A DNA stretch of 25,000 nt, taken from Stramonita haemastoma. Lineage: Eukaryota > Mollusca > Gastropoda > Neogastropoda > Muricidae. The notes beneath the pieces were generated by a model, which worked only from the letters and a program-made list of their open reading frames with translations, did not search any database and was not told the origin of the DNA. The position numbers were made by a program, and so were the translations under genes. This document shows, piece after piece, positions 10,359 through 21,630 of the stretch (positions are counted from its first letter, which is position 1; every line of letters begins with the position of its first letter). Where the stretch lies: the NCBI GenBank assembly GCA_030674155.1, contig CM060328.1:44795872-44820871 (forward strand), read 5' to 3'.

Positions 10359-10402
10359 TTTTAAAAAATCCTCGATATAAAAGAATACAATAATTATAAA
10401 CA

Positions 10403-11119
<717 letters not shown>

Positions 11120-11546
11120 GACTTATTTCGTGGTTGAGCGTCACCAATAGTGGTATTCTTTATTGCATATTCGACCATTTTATCCGCCATTAAGGTAGCC
11201 GTATTCAGATTTCGGGGATGATTCATTCTAAACATCACACCAACGTGAATTCTGGTTTTTTAACGTTGGTTTTTTTTTGTCATCCATTCCTACCTGCACG
11301 AACGTCCTACTCTTCTGAAAGGTGATACAAATATTAACGTGTGCGCAAGCTGTTCTACATGTGTTCGCACACGGAACTTTGGTTTAGAGTCCCGTCCAAA
11401 GGACCTCCTGGAGAAGGGGACTCAGCACTGACGTTAACTCCCAGGGGGGGAATCCCCTTGCACAGATAGTCTGTCAGCGGTACCTCAAACCGGGGCCTTC
11501 AGACTGCGAGCACAACGCTCTGACCACCGTGCCATACCATCCCCCC
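11120..11546 (-). mobile_element. tRNA-headed SINE, near full length
   Basis: On the minus strand the head begins GGGGGG and has an A-box-like TGGCACGGTGGTCAGAG and a B-box-like CCGGTTTGAGGTACC. The family landmark GGAGTTAAC (11441-11433) follows, then a domain with TAAACCNAAGTTCCGTGTGC and CACACGTTAA, and a 3' part with GGCTACCTTAATGGCGG. The same order is found in the copies at 24590-24946 and, in part, 18691-19011. SINEs of this type are transcribed by RNA polymerase III from the internal boxes and moved by a partner LINE. It is diverged and probably inactive. Confidence 0.8.
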
Positions 11547-12442
11547 ATGTTAGAGAGTAAGCGGCGGTTTCCAATATTGTTTCTTGTGTTGTTTTGTGTC
11601 GCGTTGTACGGTAGATCACTTTAACAGTAATAGCAGATTTCGCTGCATGAATGTCTGGCTGCTCTCCATAGGCAGCATGCGTCACCACTACATGTGCAGC
11701 GCTATATGTTTGTGTTTGTGGGTTAGCTTACTTTCATGAGTTTTGTTCTTCTTTTGGGCGTTAGGCGTGGCATTTATCTGCAGAAATTGGCCAGGGAGAA
11801 AATTACTGTTGTCGAAGGGTTTTGTTTGGGTTTTATTTGTTTGTTTGCTTTTTGGGGGGTAGGTGGGAGTGTTTCAGTTTGAGAATCAAAAAAAAGGAAT
11901 GAGAAAACGCTGGTATTATCCAAATACAACAAGATTCAACTAAAATGCAGTAACCTGAAAAACAAAAAAAAATGAATTTAAAAAGCATATAATGATAATT
12001 TAGGAAGGGTTTTCCTTTACAAAATTTGTGTAAAATGACTACTAAATGGGTTCAAAAACACATCTGCGAATTTGTTTTTATCTGCACAGTATTTTGCAAG
12101 GCAGCAAGAGAATGCTAAAACAGAATGAGCGACAAGAAGAAGCACATTGCTCTGTTATTGGGCATTCCTCAGCTTAGAAATACGTGGAAGTTATCTAGAA
12201 TATGCCATCATAATGTCTCACTCACTACACCAGGAAATCACTTTGTGACCTTAAATATTCTTCCAATAAGAAGTTTGCGTGTATCAATGTTTGTAAGCTC
12301 ACTGCCATATTAACAGCATGATCATAATATGTCAGAAAAACAGTTTTCCCCTCTTAAAATTCAGACTACATATCACTTACCAAAGAGCATGTCATGACTA
12401 TAGAAGATCTCATGATAGTATTCCAAAACATAACAACATTTT
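11547..12442. other. Unique sequence leading into the 46-bp array
   Basis: No gene recognised. From about 12370 onward weak resemblance to the 46-bp unit (GCATG, TAGAAGATCTCATGAT) suggests decayed array edge. The rest is AT-rich with stops in all frames. Confidence 0.5.
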
Positions 12443-13213
12443 GATATAAATCTCTGATGCTATGCTCACATCAATACCTTACAAAACAGGATTATAGATC
12501 TTGATGCTTTGCTCACATCAATAACTGACAAAGCATGACATAGATCCTGACCAGTACTTTACAACGCATGATATAGATCTTGACGCTTTGCTCCCATTAA
12601 TACTTTACAAAGCATGATATAGATCTTGACACTTTGCTCACATCAATACCTTACAAAACAGGATATAGATCTTGACGCTTTGCTCACATCAATACCTTAC
12701 AAAGCATGATATAGATCTTGACGCTTTGCTCACATCAATACCTTACAAAACAGGATATAGATCTTGACGCTTTGCTCACATCAATACCTTACAAAGCATG
12801 ATATAGATCTTGACGCTTTGCTCACATCAATACCTTACAAAACAGGATATAGATCTTGACGCTTTGCTCACATCAATACCTTACAAAACAGGATATAGAT
12901 CTTGATGCTTTGCTCCCATCAATACCTTACAAAACAGGATATAGATCTTGATGCTTTGCTCCCATCAATACCTTACAAAACAGGATATAGATCTTGACGC
13001 TTTGCTCACATCAATACCTTACAAAGCATGATATAGATCTTGACGCTTTGCTCCCATCAATACCTTAAAAACAGGATATAGATCTTGACGCTTTGCTCTC
13101 ATCAATACCTTACAAAGCATGATATAGATCTTGACGCTTTGCTCCCATCAATACCTTACAAAGCATGATTTAGATCTTGACGCTTTGCTCACATCAATAC
13201 CTTATAAAGCGTT
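12443..13213. repeat. 46-bp satellite-like tandem array, 17 units
   Basis: Units start with GATATAGATCTTG at 12443, 12490, 12537, 12570, 12616, 12662, 12708, 12754, 12800, 12846, 12892, 12938, 12984, 13030, 13075, 13121 and 13167. Spacing is exactly 46 for most; the first two are 47, the third is truncated to 33, and the fourteenth is 45. Two versions of the unit end exist, AAAACAG and AAAGCAT; they alternate strictly through several units, hinting at a 92-bp higher-order period. Most central units differ at only a few positions, while the left edge is degenerate. Almost every unit carries AGATCT. No coding frame is kept because 46 is not a multiple of 3. Confidence 0.97.
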
Positions 13214-13454
13214 TGGCCAAAGTCAAAAGGAGAAGAATGATTACAAGACATTGTCCACCTAGCTACCCTAACACCATCCATGGCGCCGGAAGACGCTGGC
13301 AAGGCCCATTGTGCACTGCTATCAACATACTGCACGTGGCCAAGAGATTAATGGCATATGACATCAGGTGTGCAGTTTTATTGCCTGGGTGCTTTGATTA
13401 ATGGGGGACAACCAGTACCTCCATCAGTAACAAAGTCAAGGCAACAGACTTGCG

Positions 13455-13517
13455 TGCGCACATACACACGCACAGGGCACACGCGCACTAGCACACACAT
13501 ACAACACACACGCACAC

Positions 13518-13564
<47 letters not shown>

Positions 13565-13579
13565 TACAACACACACGCA

Positions 13580-13645
<66 letters not shown>

Positions 13646-13860
13646 CGTAAGCACATACACACATAAACATAGAAATACGCCCTCAAGCGCGCACACGCGC
13701 AGGCACGCAATCACAAACACAAACTTACGTAGACGTGCACACATACACACACGCACACATACACGCACAAGCGTACTTTGCATGTGACGTTTGTTTTATG
13801 CTATCATACGTAGATGTGCACACACATGCACACACGCACACATACACCCACACGCGCTTG
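13455..13860. repeat. (AC)n/(GCAC)n-rich region
   Basis: The purest CA runs are at about 13523-13553 and 13577-13643; the flanks are degenerate ACAC/GCAC/TACAC sequence up to 13860. The whole is mostly alternating purine-pyrimidine. ORFs on either strand are Thr-His or Cys-Val repeat artefacts. Confidence 0.93.
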
Positions 13861-14110
13861 CGCTTTATGTGTGTGTGTTATGTTATTTGCAGAATACTGA
13901 CAAAGCTTTGAAAACTATTGCCAGGCAAAGCCACAGCGCGAAATCTCCTGCAATATCTATCATTAGCGGCAGGTTTGCACTACCGTTCTCCTGCCCAATA
14001 GCCATTATCCCCCTCTCGTTACCCAGTCAATTGGTCTCATTTCCCACGACAAATGGCTACAGCATACCACAATGTTCACTTTTTTTGTACCGGCAAATCG
14101 CAATCTTACT

Positions 14111-14178
<68 letters not shown>

Positions 14179-14305
14179 GCGCGCACACACACACACACAC
14201 GCACACACATAAACACACACGCACGCATGCACGCACGCACGCACACACGCACGCACACACACGCAACACACGCACGCACAGGCACACACACACACACACA
14301 CACAC
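14111..14305. repeat. (AC)n-(GC)10-(AC)n compound repeat
   Basis: (AC)n occupies 14111-14163, then an uninterrupted CG alternation lies at about 14164-14184, then AC with GCAC variants to 14305. The CG block within AC repeats is a classic Z-DNA-prone arrangement. Confidence 0.96.
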
Positions 14306-14965
14306 GCTCTGGAATCTTCCACAGTTCTTTCCACATAGGCTACTTCTTCATGCCCAGAACAAACCAAAGTCCTTAAATCAGGAGACAGACAGATACACAG
14401 AAAACAACAGAGCCAAAAAAAAAAAAAGCACTGTAGACAAAGCTAAGAGAAGGAGATAACAGGAGTAAAAGAGAAGGAGATGACGAAAGAAGGCATAAAA
14501 AAAGAAAGAACGTAGAAAACGGAATCCATCAAATACCTCATGCGGCTGTAGTTTAAAGAGCATTGAATTTCCACATCAAACAAATCGAAAGCTAATTATC
14601 GAGACATTCAGCACGACTCAAGGCTAGAAATATCTCTGATCACTGACAAAAGAAAACACGAAGACAAAAACAAAATCAGAAGAAAACTAGAAAGTAAAAC
14701 AGACATGAGAAAAAAAAACAAAACAGAAAGATCAAGAGCACATCTAAAATAATGCTCTCTAAACATTGCTTGATATAGATGTAGGGCAAAAAAAATTGGC
14801 TTCTCTGTTTTTATTAACAACAGATAATCCAGAAAACAACGATGGCTAAATTTCACAGAAACCTGATAAGCTACACTATATTTAACTTTTTTTTTTAATC
14901 TGTCTAGGCAGAAACAAAACAACGCCGACACGGAAGACATTTAGAATACTGGATGTTTTACTTAG

Positions 14966-14966
<1 letters not shown>
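14306..14966. other. A-rich unique sequence
   Basis: From 14380 to 14730 the plus strand is strongly purine/A-rich without a regular period. No gene, SINE or RNA motif is recognised. Confidence 0.5.

Positions 14967-15027
<61 letters not shown>
14967..15027. repeat. (CT)n microsatellite
   Basis: A pure CT run of about 30 units. Confidence 0.97.
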
Positions 15028-15030
<3 letters not shown>

Positions 15031-15250
15031 CCGATATTGATTTTAATATTTTGCCATATTCGTTTGTCGTTTCTACAGTTACTCTGTAAGCGTTCTTGCG
15101 GCTTTGGTTGTATTAACTGTTACTATAAGCTCGGTGCTCAGTGCAGTATGACATTTGCTACACAGATCATTAGATTGTTTATATCTCATGCAAAATTTCC
15201 TCCATGTTTTTTCAAAATTGTTTGATGAGGTACTCTTAAAGGTGCACACG

Positions 15251-15535
15251 CAAAGGTGCACACATGCACACACACACACACACACACGTACACACGCACA
15301 CACACACACCACCATCACCACCACCACCACCAATCATAACCCCCAACCACCACATACATACACACACAGAAAGAGAGGCTTGGAGAGAAGAAGAAAAAAC
15401 AACAACACAGAAAGACATTGTCAAAGACAGAGAGAGAGAGATGTAGAGTGACTGATAGAAAGGAACAGAACGAGTGACAGAGAGACAGAGAAAGAGGAGA
15501 CAGATTCAGAATCAAAGAGAGAAGCAGAAGACACA
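15251..15535. repeat. (CA)n, (CCA)n and purine-rich low-complexity cluster
   Basis: CA repeats at about 15264-15308 are followed by an (ACC)n stretch at 15307-15331, then by CA and finally by an irregular GAGA/CAGA purine-rich stretch to 15535. Confidence 0.85.
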
Positions 15536-15917
15536 GTCATTGTACCGTGCAGACAGCAGACGAATACGCATTCGGACAGGGACAGGAGACCTCGGCTGTA
15601 TCACTGAGTGGTGTCTTCTGACGGAGACACCATTAAAGACCGCCAGCGTCGTTTCCCCCCTTCTCTACGTCACTGCTGACGACAGCACAGCGTGTTCCAA
15701 GTTTGACGGAGACATCTCTCAAGGCAGCTCCCTCCCGCCACCCCCTGTCCAAAGCCATTGTCTCTCTTCTATCCGGTCTGGGCCGTGTTCTGTCAATCTC
15801 AGGTCCTTGTGTTCCACTGGGGCTTTTTATGGGTTTCAGATTCCATTGATCGTCAACAGCGTAGCCAGGGAAGGTGCAGCGTTCTTAAAGTTGACCTGTA
15901 TTTTTGAGATACGGATA

Positions 15918-15920
<3 letters not shown>
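15536..15920. other. GC-richer unique sequence, no gene proven
   Basis: This 385-bp block is noticeably GC-richer than most of the window and is open in one plus-strand frame (from the purine-rich stretch through to the CT array). The predicted peptide shows no motif I know, and the openness is partly due to the flanking low-complexity tracts. A short 6-bp inverted repeat (GTGTCT...AGACAC) lies at about 15611-15630. Confidence 0.35.
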
Positions 15921-15962
<42 letters not shown>

Positions 15963-16033
15963 CCTCTCTCTCTCTCTCCTCTCTCTCTCTCTCCTCTCCC
16001 CCCCTCTCTTTCTCTCTCCCTCTCTCTCTCTCT
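15921..16033. repeat. (CT)n microsatellite with CTCC breaks
   Basis: A pyrimidine tract that starts as pure CT, then has CTCC and CCCC interruptions. Its right end abuts a 5S-rRNA-like segment. Confidence 0.96.
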
Positions 16034-16126
16034 TGGTCACCCATCCAACTGATAACCACGCTCGACGCTGTTTAACTTGACTGGGGGGAAAGCGAGCGCC
16101 CTGACCACTGAGCTTCCTGCCCCCTA
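16034..16126 (-). mobile_element. SINE-like fragment with tRNA-type A box and 5S-rRNA-like segment
   Basis: On the minus strand, GCTCAGTGGTCAGGGCG (16113-16097) looks like a tRNA A box. It is followed at 16078-16035 by 44 nt that align without gaps to the internal control region of animal 5S rRNA (recalled from memory, about 35 of 44 identical), including AAGTTAAACAGCGTCGAGC and TTGGATGGGTGACC. After GACC the 5S similarity stops and a (GA)n tract begins. It may be a truncated 5S-derived SINE, a 5S pseudogene fragment or a tRNA/5S composite. The A box and the 5S-like segment share orientation. Confidence 0.5.
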
Positions 16127-16710
16127 TAATGGCGCTCAATATGGTCATTTGGTATACAATCAGTTTTGTTGTTTGTTTTTTTCTCCTTTGTAATGGACTC
16201 AGCAAAGCCACTTTTTTCAAGAAGGTCATGTCCTTGATAAGCCATTGAAGCAGTACGCTATACATGTTTCAGGTAGTGTGCAGTAGGCCATTAAAATTAA
16301 CAGGGGAGCCCATCCCTCTTCAGGCAGCAGGGTGTGTGGTGAGTTTATTGCAGTCCTCTGCCCACGGCCAACTGGCCTACTGTGCACGTTGTTCTTGCTG
16401 TTGGACGTTCCCAACCTTAACACCCAAGAGTCACCTGATGTGTATGCAATCTAATTTTATCACACCAGGAAAACACTGTTAGACTTCAAGTACACACTGG
16501 ATGAGAAGTTTAATGGCTGTTTTCAAGTACCTCGCCATAGCGCTTGTCATAATTATACCGACTTCATGGTATTTTTTCTCCTTAAAAGGAGAATTCAGGT
16601 TGAAATAATGAGAACTTGTCAAGACAAAATACCTCAACAAGACATTTTAAAGCACAATGCACTTAGCTTACATCTATAACTGAGAAAGCTTTTGAGCTGT
16701 GCCTTGTTTC
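16127..16710. other. Unique sequence with a 15-bp imperfect inverted repeat
   Basis: No gene recognised. GTGTGCAGTAGGCCA (16276-16290) pairs with 16373-16387 at 13 of 15 positions, with about 80 bp between the arms. Confidence 0.45.
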
Positions 16711-16930
16711 ACCACGAAAAGTGGACAGTATTTCAAAGTACACGCAAAATGTCTGCATGCGTTTGAAAACTATAAGCTTCCTTTATATTTTCATCCAAAG
16801 AGTTTTTGAGGGAGTGGAATCTTGACCAACGTTAACTCCAGGGGGAAAACCACCTCAAAGAAAACCCCAGCGGGGATCCGAACTCAACGTCCTCTGTTCC
16901 CGTGCTGACACTAATCTTCTCGGCCTCCCT
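16711..16930 (-). mobile_element. Diverged SINE copy
   Basis: On the minus strand a B-box-like GAGTTCGGATCCCC lies near 16885-16872 and the landmark GGAGTTAAC at 16839-16831. Matches to the GACTCCACTCCC, TTAAACC-like and AACATCTTGCACAC regions of the 18691 copy follow, down to TTTTCGT near 16713. The 3' domain is missing and the copy is strongly diverged. Confidence 0.6.
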
Positions 16931-17328
16931 ATGAGCACACAATAGAACTATAATCAATGAGCCAATACGGTTCCCGGGTCAAAACTTTTAATATCGACAA
17001 GAAACTTTCGCAACATCAAGAGTCCCATCTAAACTACGTCAATGGGCGATGTTCAGATTCATAGCTTGTCCTTTTTTATGAGATGTGCCATGGTGCGTCG
17101 TAAGCCCTTGCGGAAAAAGCAATGCATATCAAATGGCATCCTGAATAGCGGAGTCCCTCCGCACCAGGACAAAGCTGTGAGGCTGGTGACATGACAGTTA
17201 CTTTGTGGCAGCTTCTAGGTCTGTACTGACTTTCATTCTTGACAGGGAATTAGGTTCTTGTTAGAGAGAACAAGGTTTGGAAACTGGAAGGAATGATTTA
17301 AAATAGGATCAAGCCAACGCTTTAAAAA
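16931..17328. other. Unique sequence, no gene recognised
   Basis: Mixed composition with stops in all frames and no repeat similarity noticed. Confidence 0.5.
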
Positions 17329-17402
17329 GTGTGTGTGTGTGTGATGTGTGAGTGTGTGTGTGTGTGTTGTCGTGTGTGTGTGTGTCTGTTGTGTGTCGGT
17401 GA

Positions 17403-17483
<81 letters not shown>

Positions 17484-17493
17484 TGGCGCGCGT
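17329..17493. repeat. (GT)n microsatellite with variants
   Basis: Degenerate GT sequence with GATG, GTCG and CTGT breaks is followed from about 17406 by a pure run to 17476, ending in GGCGCGCG. Confidence 0.96.
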
Positions 17494-17782
17494 TGATCTT
17501 TGTTTGCTTGTCGTTTGAATGATTTTAGGGAAGTCTTTTTCTGTGACGGTCAAATAACATTTCAATGAGCATGACTAAAAAAGGACTAGGTGGCTTATAA
17601 CAAATTTTCACACTATAAAATCCATGCACGTACACATACTATTAGCTCCCATAGACACACGCGTGTGCGCACAAGCACTCTCATGCAAGATATGTATACA
17701 TACTTTTACACACAAACACACGTACAGATGCACATTCGTACGCGCAAGCAAGCATACACATACAACCCAAATAAGCATACCG

Positions 17783-17794
17783 CACGCACACACA

Positions 17795-17872
<78 letters not shown>
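17783..17872. repeat. (AC)n microsatellite
   Basis: A CA run of about 88 bp with one CC break at about 17801. Degenerate ACAC/GCAC sequence precedes it from about 17625. Confidence 0.97.
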
Positions 17873-18435
17873 CCCGTCACATATGCTCACGTACATCTGA
17901 ACGTACAGACACCTGACTCAGTTTTATCATGTTAATCTTTTGTAAGCACAAGAAATATTTAAGAGCTTGGCAACAAACGGCATAAACCGTAGTTTGTTCT
18001 TTTATGTCGCCACTGTGCATCACTGGAATAGCTAAATTATACATAGAATATTCTGGTATAAAGCTAAACTGGACAGATATGCTCAACGAAAATCCATTCA
18101 TGCCAAACATAAAATCACTCATGTTTTATATCAAGGCAGTAACACTCGACATGGAGGGGAGAAAGATGTAAAATAGTTTCTGTTTATTTGCTGTGGGGGT
18201 GGGGGGATCCATTATCAGAAAACGGTCACAGTGACCGGGACGATCCCGCTGGCATTGCACTTATCACACCGCTACAAGAGAATATGTATCACTGCTTTCA
18301 CCTGGGGGCCTCCGCCTTGGGGATCCCGGGGCTCTCCCAGTCTCGATAGCCTCCCCACTTTCTGGAATTCTGTGCTTGCAATTTCCCTGTTTTCTAGCTC
18401 TCCTTTTTCATTCCCTTTCCCTAACACGCACGCGC
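17873..18435. other. Unique sequence with palindromic nuclear-receptor-type site
   Basis: AT-rich to about 18190, then GC-richer to 18435. No ORF of note. It holds the 13-bp palindrome at 18224 described separately, and a CGGGA-CGA-TCCCG inverted repeat just after it. Confidence 0.5.
18224..18236. promoter_or_regulatory. Perfect palindromic oestrogen response element-like site
   Basis: GGTCACAGTGACC is two inverted GGTCA half-sites with a 3-base spacer. It equals the core of the Xenopus vitellogenin A2 element as I recall it. In vertebrates it binds oestrogen receptor dimers; molluscan ER orthologues bind such elements but are reported to be constitutive. There is no gene next to it, and a 10-base fixed pattern has a low but real chance of random occurrence in 25 kb. 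Confidence 0.35.
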
Positions 18436-18617
18436 TCGCTCTCTGTCTCTCTCTGTGTCTCTCTGTCTCTGTCTGTCGTCTGTCTGTCTGTCTGTCTGTC
18501 TGTCTCCTGTCTCTCTCTCTGTCTCTCTCTTGTCTCTCTTCTCTTCTGTCTTCTCTCTTCTCTCTGTCTCTCTCTCTCTCTCTGTCTCTCTCTTCTCTCT
18601 CTTCTCTTCTCTTCTCT

Positions 18618-18690
<73 letters not shown>
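18436..18690. repeat. CT/CTGT compound microsatellite
   Basis: CTCTGT and CT runs enclose a (CTGT)n block at about 18472-18504, then CTTCT variants and a terminal pure (CT)n from about 18628. Its right edge is the start of a SINE. Confidence 0.97.
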
Positions 18691-18693
<3 letters not shown>

Positions 18694-19011
18694 GTGGTTA
18701 GAACATTGCGTTGGCAATTTGAAGACCCGATTCGAGTCCTGTCGAGGAAATTTTTCTCCTGGAGTTAACATAGTGCTGACTCCACTCCCCCCAAAAGTCC
18801 TTCGGATGATACTTTAAACCGAGGCCCCGTGTGCGAACGCACGCAGAACATCTTGCACACACGTTAAATCCTGTTCCGCTTTTCGTAAAAGTAGGCCATT
18901 GTGTGCCGGTGGGAACAGATGACAATATTTACAAAACTGCATACACCTGGGTACTGGATAAAAAAAAAAAAACGCATGAGTGCTTATTCATTACCCATCG
19001 ATAAAAAAAAA
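18691..19011 (+). mobile_element. tRNA-headed SINE copy, plus strand
   Basis: It starts within the A box (TTAGTGGTTAGAACATTGC), with the first bases replaced by the CT array. The B box GATTCGAGTCC is at 18729-18739, landmark GGAGTTAAC at 18761-18769, then GACTCCACTCCC, TTTAAACCGAGGCCCCGTG, a TTGCACACACGTTAA stretch, TGTGCCGGTGGGAACAGAT, and a 3' end with CTGGGTACTGGAT, poly-A and GCATGAGTGCTTATTCA. The 3' end differs from that of the 11120 and 24590 copies, so at least two 3' variants exist. Confidence 0.8.
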
Positions 19012-19414
19012 GAAATTAATTAATTATTTCAAGACTACCCAGCCCATTCTACCTTTCTTCAGGCATATCTGAATATTTTTGTACGATCTTTTTATTGAAA
19101 CCTTCTGCAGAACAACAAGTGTAGGAGAAGACCAGGCACTAACACGTTCTACACAATATGGCCATGCAAACTGAGAATGCATGGGGTGGAAAGCTTACAG
19201 GAGTTGTTTTTATTTTATTTCCAATAGAGCAACATCTAATACGTACTTTTTATGTATTTAGAGCTGCCTCAAATTTAAACACGTATGAGTTTTTAGCTCC
19301 TTACAGAAAAGTTCAGATAGGAAAAACATGTTTTTGGAGGAATGTCATTAGGTAAACAAATGGCAAGAAAACAGATAATAAAAATCGATGTATGTAATCT
19401 GGTTCTTTTTAATC
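19012..19414. other. AT-rich unique sequence
   Basis: No gene, RNA or repeat recognised. Confidence 0.5.
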
Positions 19415-19560
19415 GATAGCAAAAATGTATACCTTAGTTTTAAGTGTCATCTGAAGGACTTTCAGAGAATAGTCGGTACTGATGTTAACTTCAGAAGAAA
19501 ACCCTCCTTGAACGGGCGAAACTTAATGTTTTGTAAACTACCAAAAAATTGCCAACACGT
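19415..19560 (-). mobile_element. Degenerate SINE remnant
   Basis: The plus strand shows CTTAGTTTTAAGTGTCATCTG, AAGGACTTTC, then GTTAACTTC (19484-19492) and AAAACCCTCC in the same order as in the minus-strand copies at 11120 and 24590. The promoter boxes can no longer be recognised with confidence. Confidence 0.45.
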
Positions 19561-19869
19561 TAGAGAGAGGGAGACTTGAAATATCTTAAGCGATCAATGT
19601 TTATACCCCAAAGAAAGAATAACACCAATGTAAGCACTAATAGCACTGTAAAATTGGGTGGAGAGCTGTCTGAAACCAAAGACATAGCTAAACAGAAAAT
19701 GCCCTCAGGCGGTTTCAGCTGGAAATGTGGTGTTTTCCATCCAGAAATGCTGGCCTCATGAAGACAAAGTACACCCGTCAGACGACTTTGAATTCGCAGA
19801 CAGGAAACGTTTTCTTTGGAGAAGCCAATAAAGTTTAAAGAGAGTAATTGAATGATTATCACAAATCAT
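19561..19869. other. Unique sequence, no gene recognised
   Basis: Stops in all frames on both strands apart from short chance ORFs. Confidence 0.5.
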
Positions 19870-19923
19870 CCTCTCTGTCTCTGTCTCTACCTCTCTGTCT
19901 CTCTGTCTCTGTCTCTGTCTCTC

Positions 19924-20000
<77 letters not shown>

Positions 20001-20032
20001 CCTCTCTCCCCCCCCCCCTCTCTCTCTCTTCC

Positions 20033-20093
<61 letters not shown>

Positions 20094-20098
20094 TCTCT

Positions 20099-20180
<82 letters not shown>
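19870..20180. repeat. CT/CTGT compound microsatellite with poly-C
   Basis: Order: CTCTGT variants, pure (CT)n from about 19925 to 19988, an 11-base C run at 20008-20018, (CTGT)n at about 20035-20089, TTCTC variants, then pure (CT)n to 20180. The (CTGT) block between (CT) blocks recalls the arrays at 2280, 18436 and 24070. Confidence 0.97.
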
Positions 20181-20184
<4 letters not shown>

Positions 20185-20364
20185 CTGCTTTCAAGACAAA
20201 TAGACAACTGACCCAGATACTTCAAACACTGCTAAAAAAAGAGAAGACAAATCAGGTAAACGTTAAGAAAAACAGAAAAAAAATCACCTCAAAAATCTCT
20301 TAGAAAGCTGACACTAGCTTCGAGTTTGGCTTCTCGACTCTTTCTACGTCTGTAAATACTCTTG

Positions 20365-20640
20365 TTAAAGCCTTTGGAGTCTGGAGAGATACGCAGAGAG
20401 TGCCACTGGAGGCGTGGATCGACAGCTAACATCGTGGAGGAGGCTTCTCACCCTGTCTGCGTATGTGGTGTAGGTATTGTCGCAAATGGAACGGCTTTGT
20501 AGGCGGTGTGCTGTGTCCATGGTGTAAGAACGAGCACCACCACTGTACAGCACCAAGGGGACTGGAATGATAGCATTGTGTTTCTCCTTTTCATTGATTA
20601 AACACAACCTCACGCTACAGGCTGCTGCATTGTGATGTTA
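20365..20640 (-). CDS. Possible small ORF or exon, unknown function
   Basis: A minus-strand frame is open from an in-frame TAA near 20640 to the TAA at 20367-20365, about 91 codons of balanced composition in a non-repetitive, GC-richer patch. An ATG at 20520-20518 has a strong context (ACCATGG) and would give 51 residues starting MDTAHRLQSR; before it the frame also reads plausibly (LINEKEKHN, IPVPLVLYSGG). Cys residues are few and no domain is recognised. No convincing splice acceptor precedes it. A random open frame of this length is expected occasionally in a window this size. Confidence 0.2.
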
Positions 20641-21630
20641 GATTCTTTCTTCCTTGCTTGCTAATCTTTTTAGTCTTTGTTTCTATTCTTTTTGTTTTGC
20701 AAGTTCCAAAGTTGAATACCGTGGAATCACCAAGAATATGAATTTTAGCCTTAAACTTCGTTCCTGGAAATTACCACGAAGCCACACACACACACTTGAT
20801 GAAAACGTTTTGTTGGTGTCAATATATTTGTATCGCAGTGGAGTTTTTGGATTCAGAGACGATGAAACGTTTGCGTGTGTGATTCTTTTTTTAAATACCC
20901 CGCCATAAAGGCAACCATTTTTCAACTTTAGATTATTGTTCTTGTAGAGAGTGCTGGTTGTTTTGCCAAGAGCTCGTCATGGGCCATGCGAAATTCTAAC
21001 GTATTAGTTTAAAGGATAACAACATGGTAATGTTAGCATTGACTCTCAGCTGCTATACAGTGAGATCTGTTCATACACTCACTAACAGACCAGAAACTGC
21101 TGATCATGCTGAAGTTATTTTTCGGTTTGCCCTACATGTTCTGTGTCAAGTTTTCCTTTGCACTTAGGATCTTTTCATTATTTGGTTTGTTTTTTATTCA
21201 ATGTCAGTTTTTTGCTTGTGTCTGATATACATTGAGTGAACAGGATTTAAAAGGAAGCAAAAACAAACTTTATATCAGGTTCAATCAATGACAGATAAGG
21301 CTTCTGGCCTGGGTCGAGGCTGAATTTGGGTTACGCCTTTCTTTTTTTGTTTCTTTTCTGTTCTTGTGGCTTGATACGGTAAGACCAAAATAAACAACGT
21401 GACGGCAACAGCACTGGAATGCCACAGGAGATGAAGCAGCAAAACAAACATGCAGCCAGCAGGCCGAAAGTATGGCTAAAGATTTTCACGAATACAAAAA
21501 TAACTTAATCACAAGACTCTTAATAAATCAGCAGCGTAATCCTCCCCCCAGATCATAAAACGAATGAAAACTAAGAAGCCGACATTTTCACATTCTGTTT
21601 TTTTAACTATCATCTACTAAGCCTTTACGA

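Noticed and set aside
12443..13213. CRISPR-like regularly spaced repeats
   Set aside because: The 46-bp units are directly tandem with no variable spacers, and the surroundings are eukaryotic.
13791..14459. 222-codon plus-strand ORF
   Set aside because: Much of its length is the CA/GC repeat at 14111-14305. The flanking peptide shows no domain.
15474..16052. 192-codon plus-strand ORF
   Set aside because: Both ends are low-complexity (purine-rich, then CT repeat). The middle part has no recognisable motif, so it is listed only as GC-richer unique sequence.
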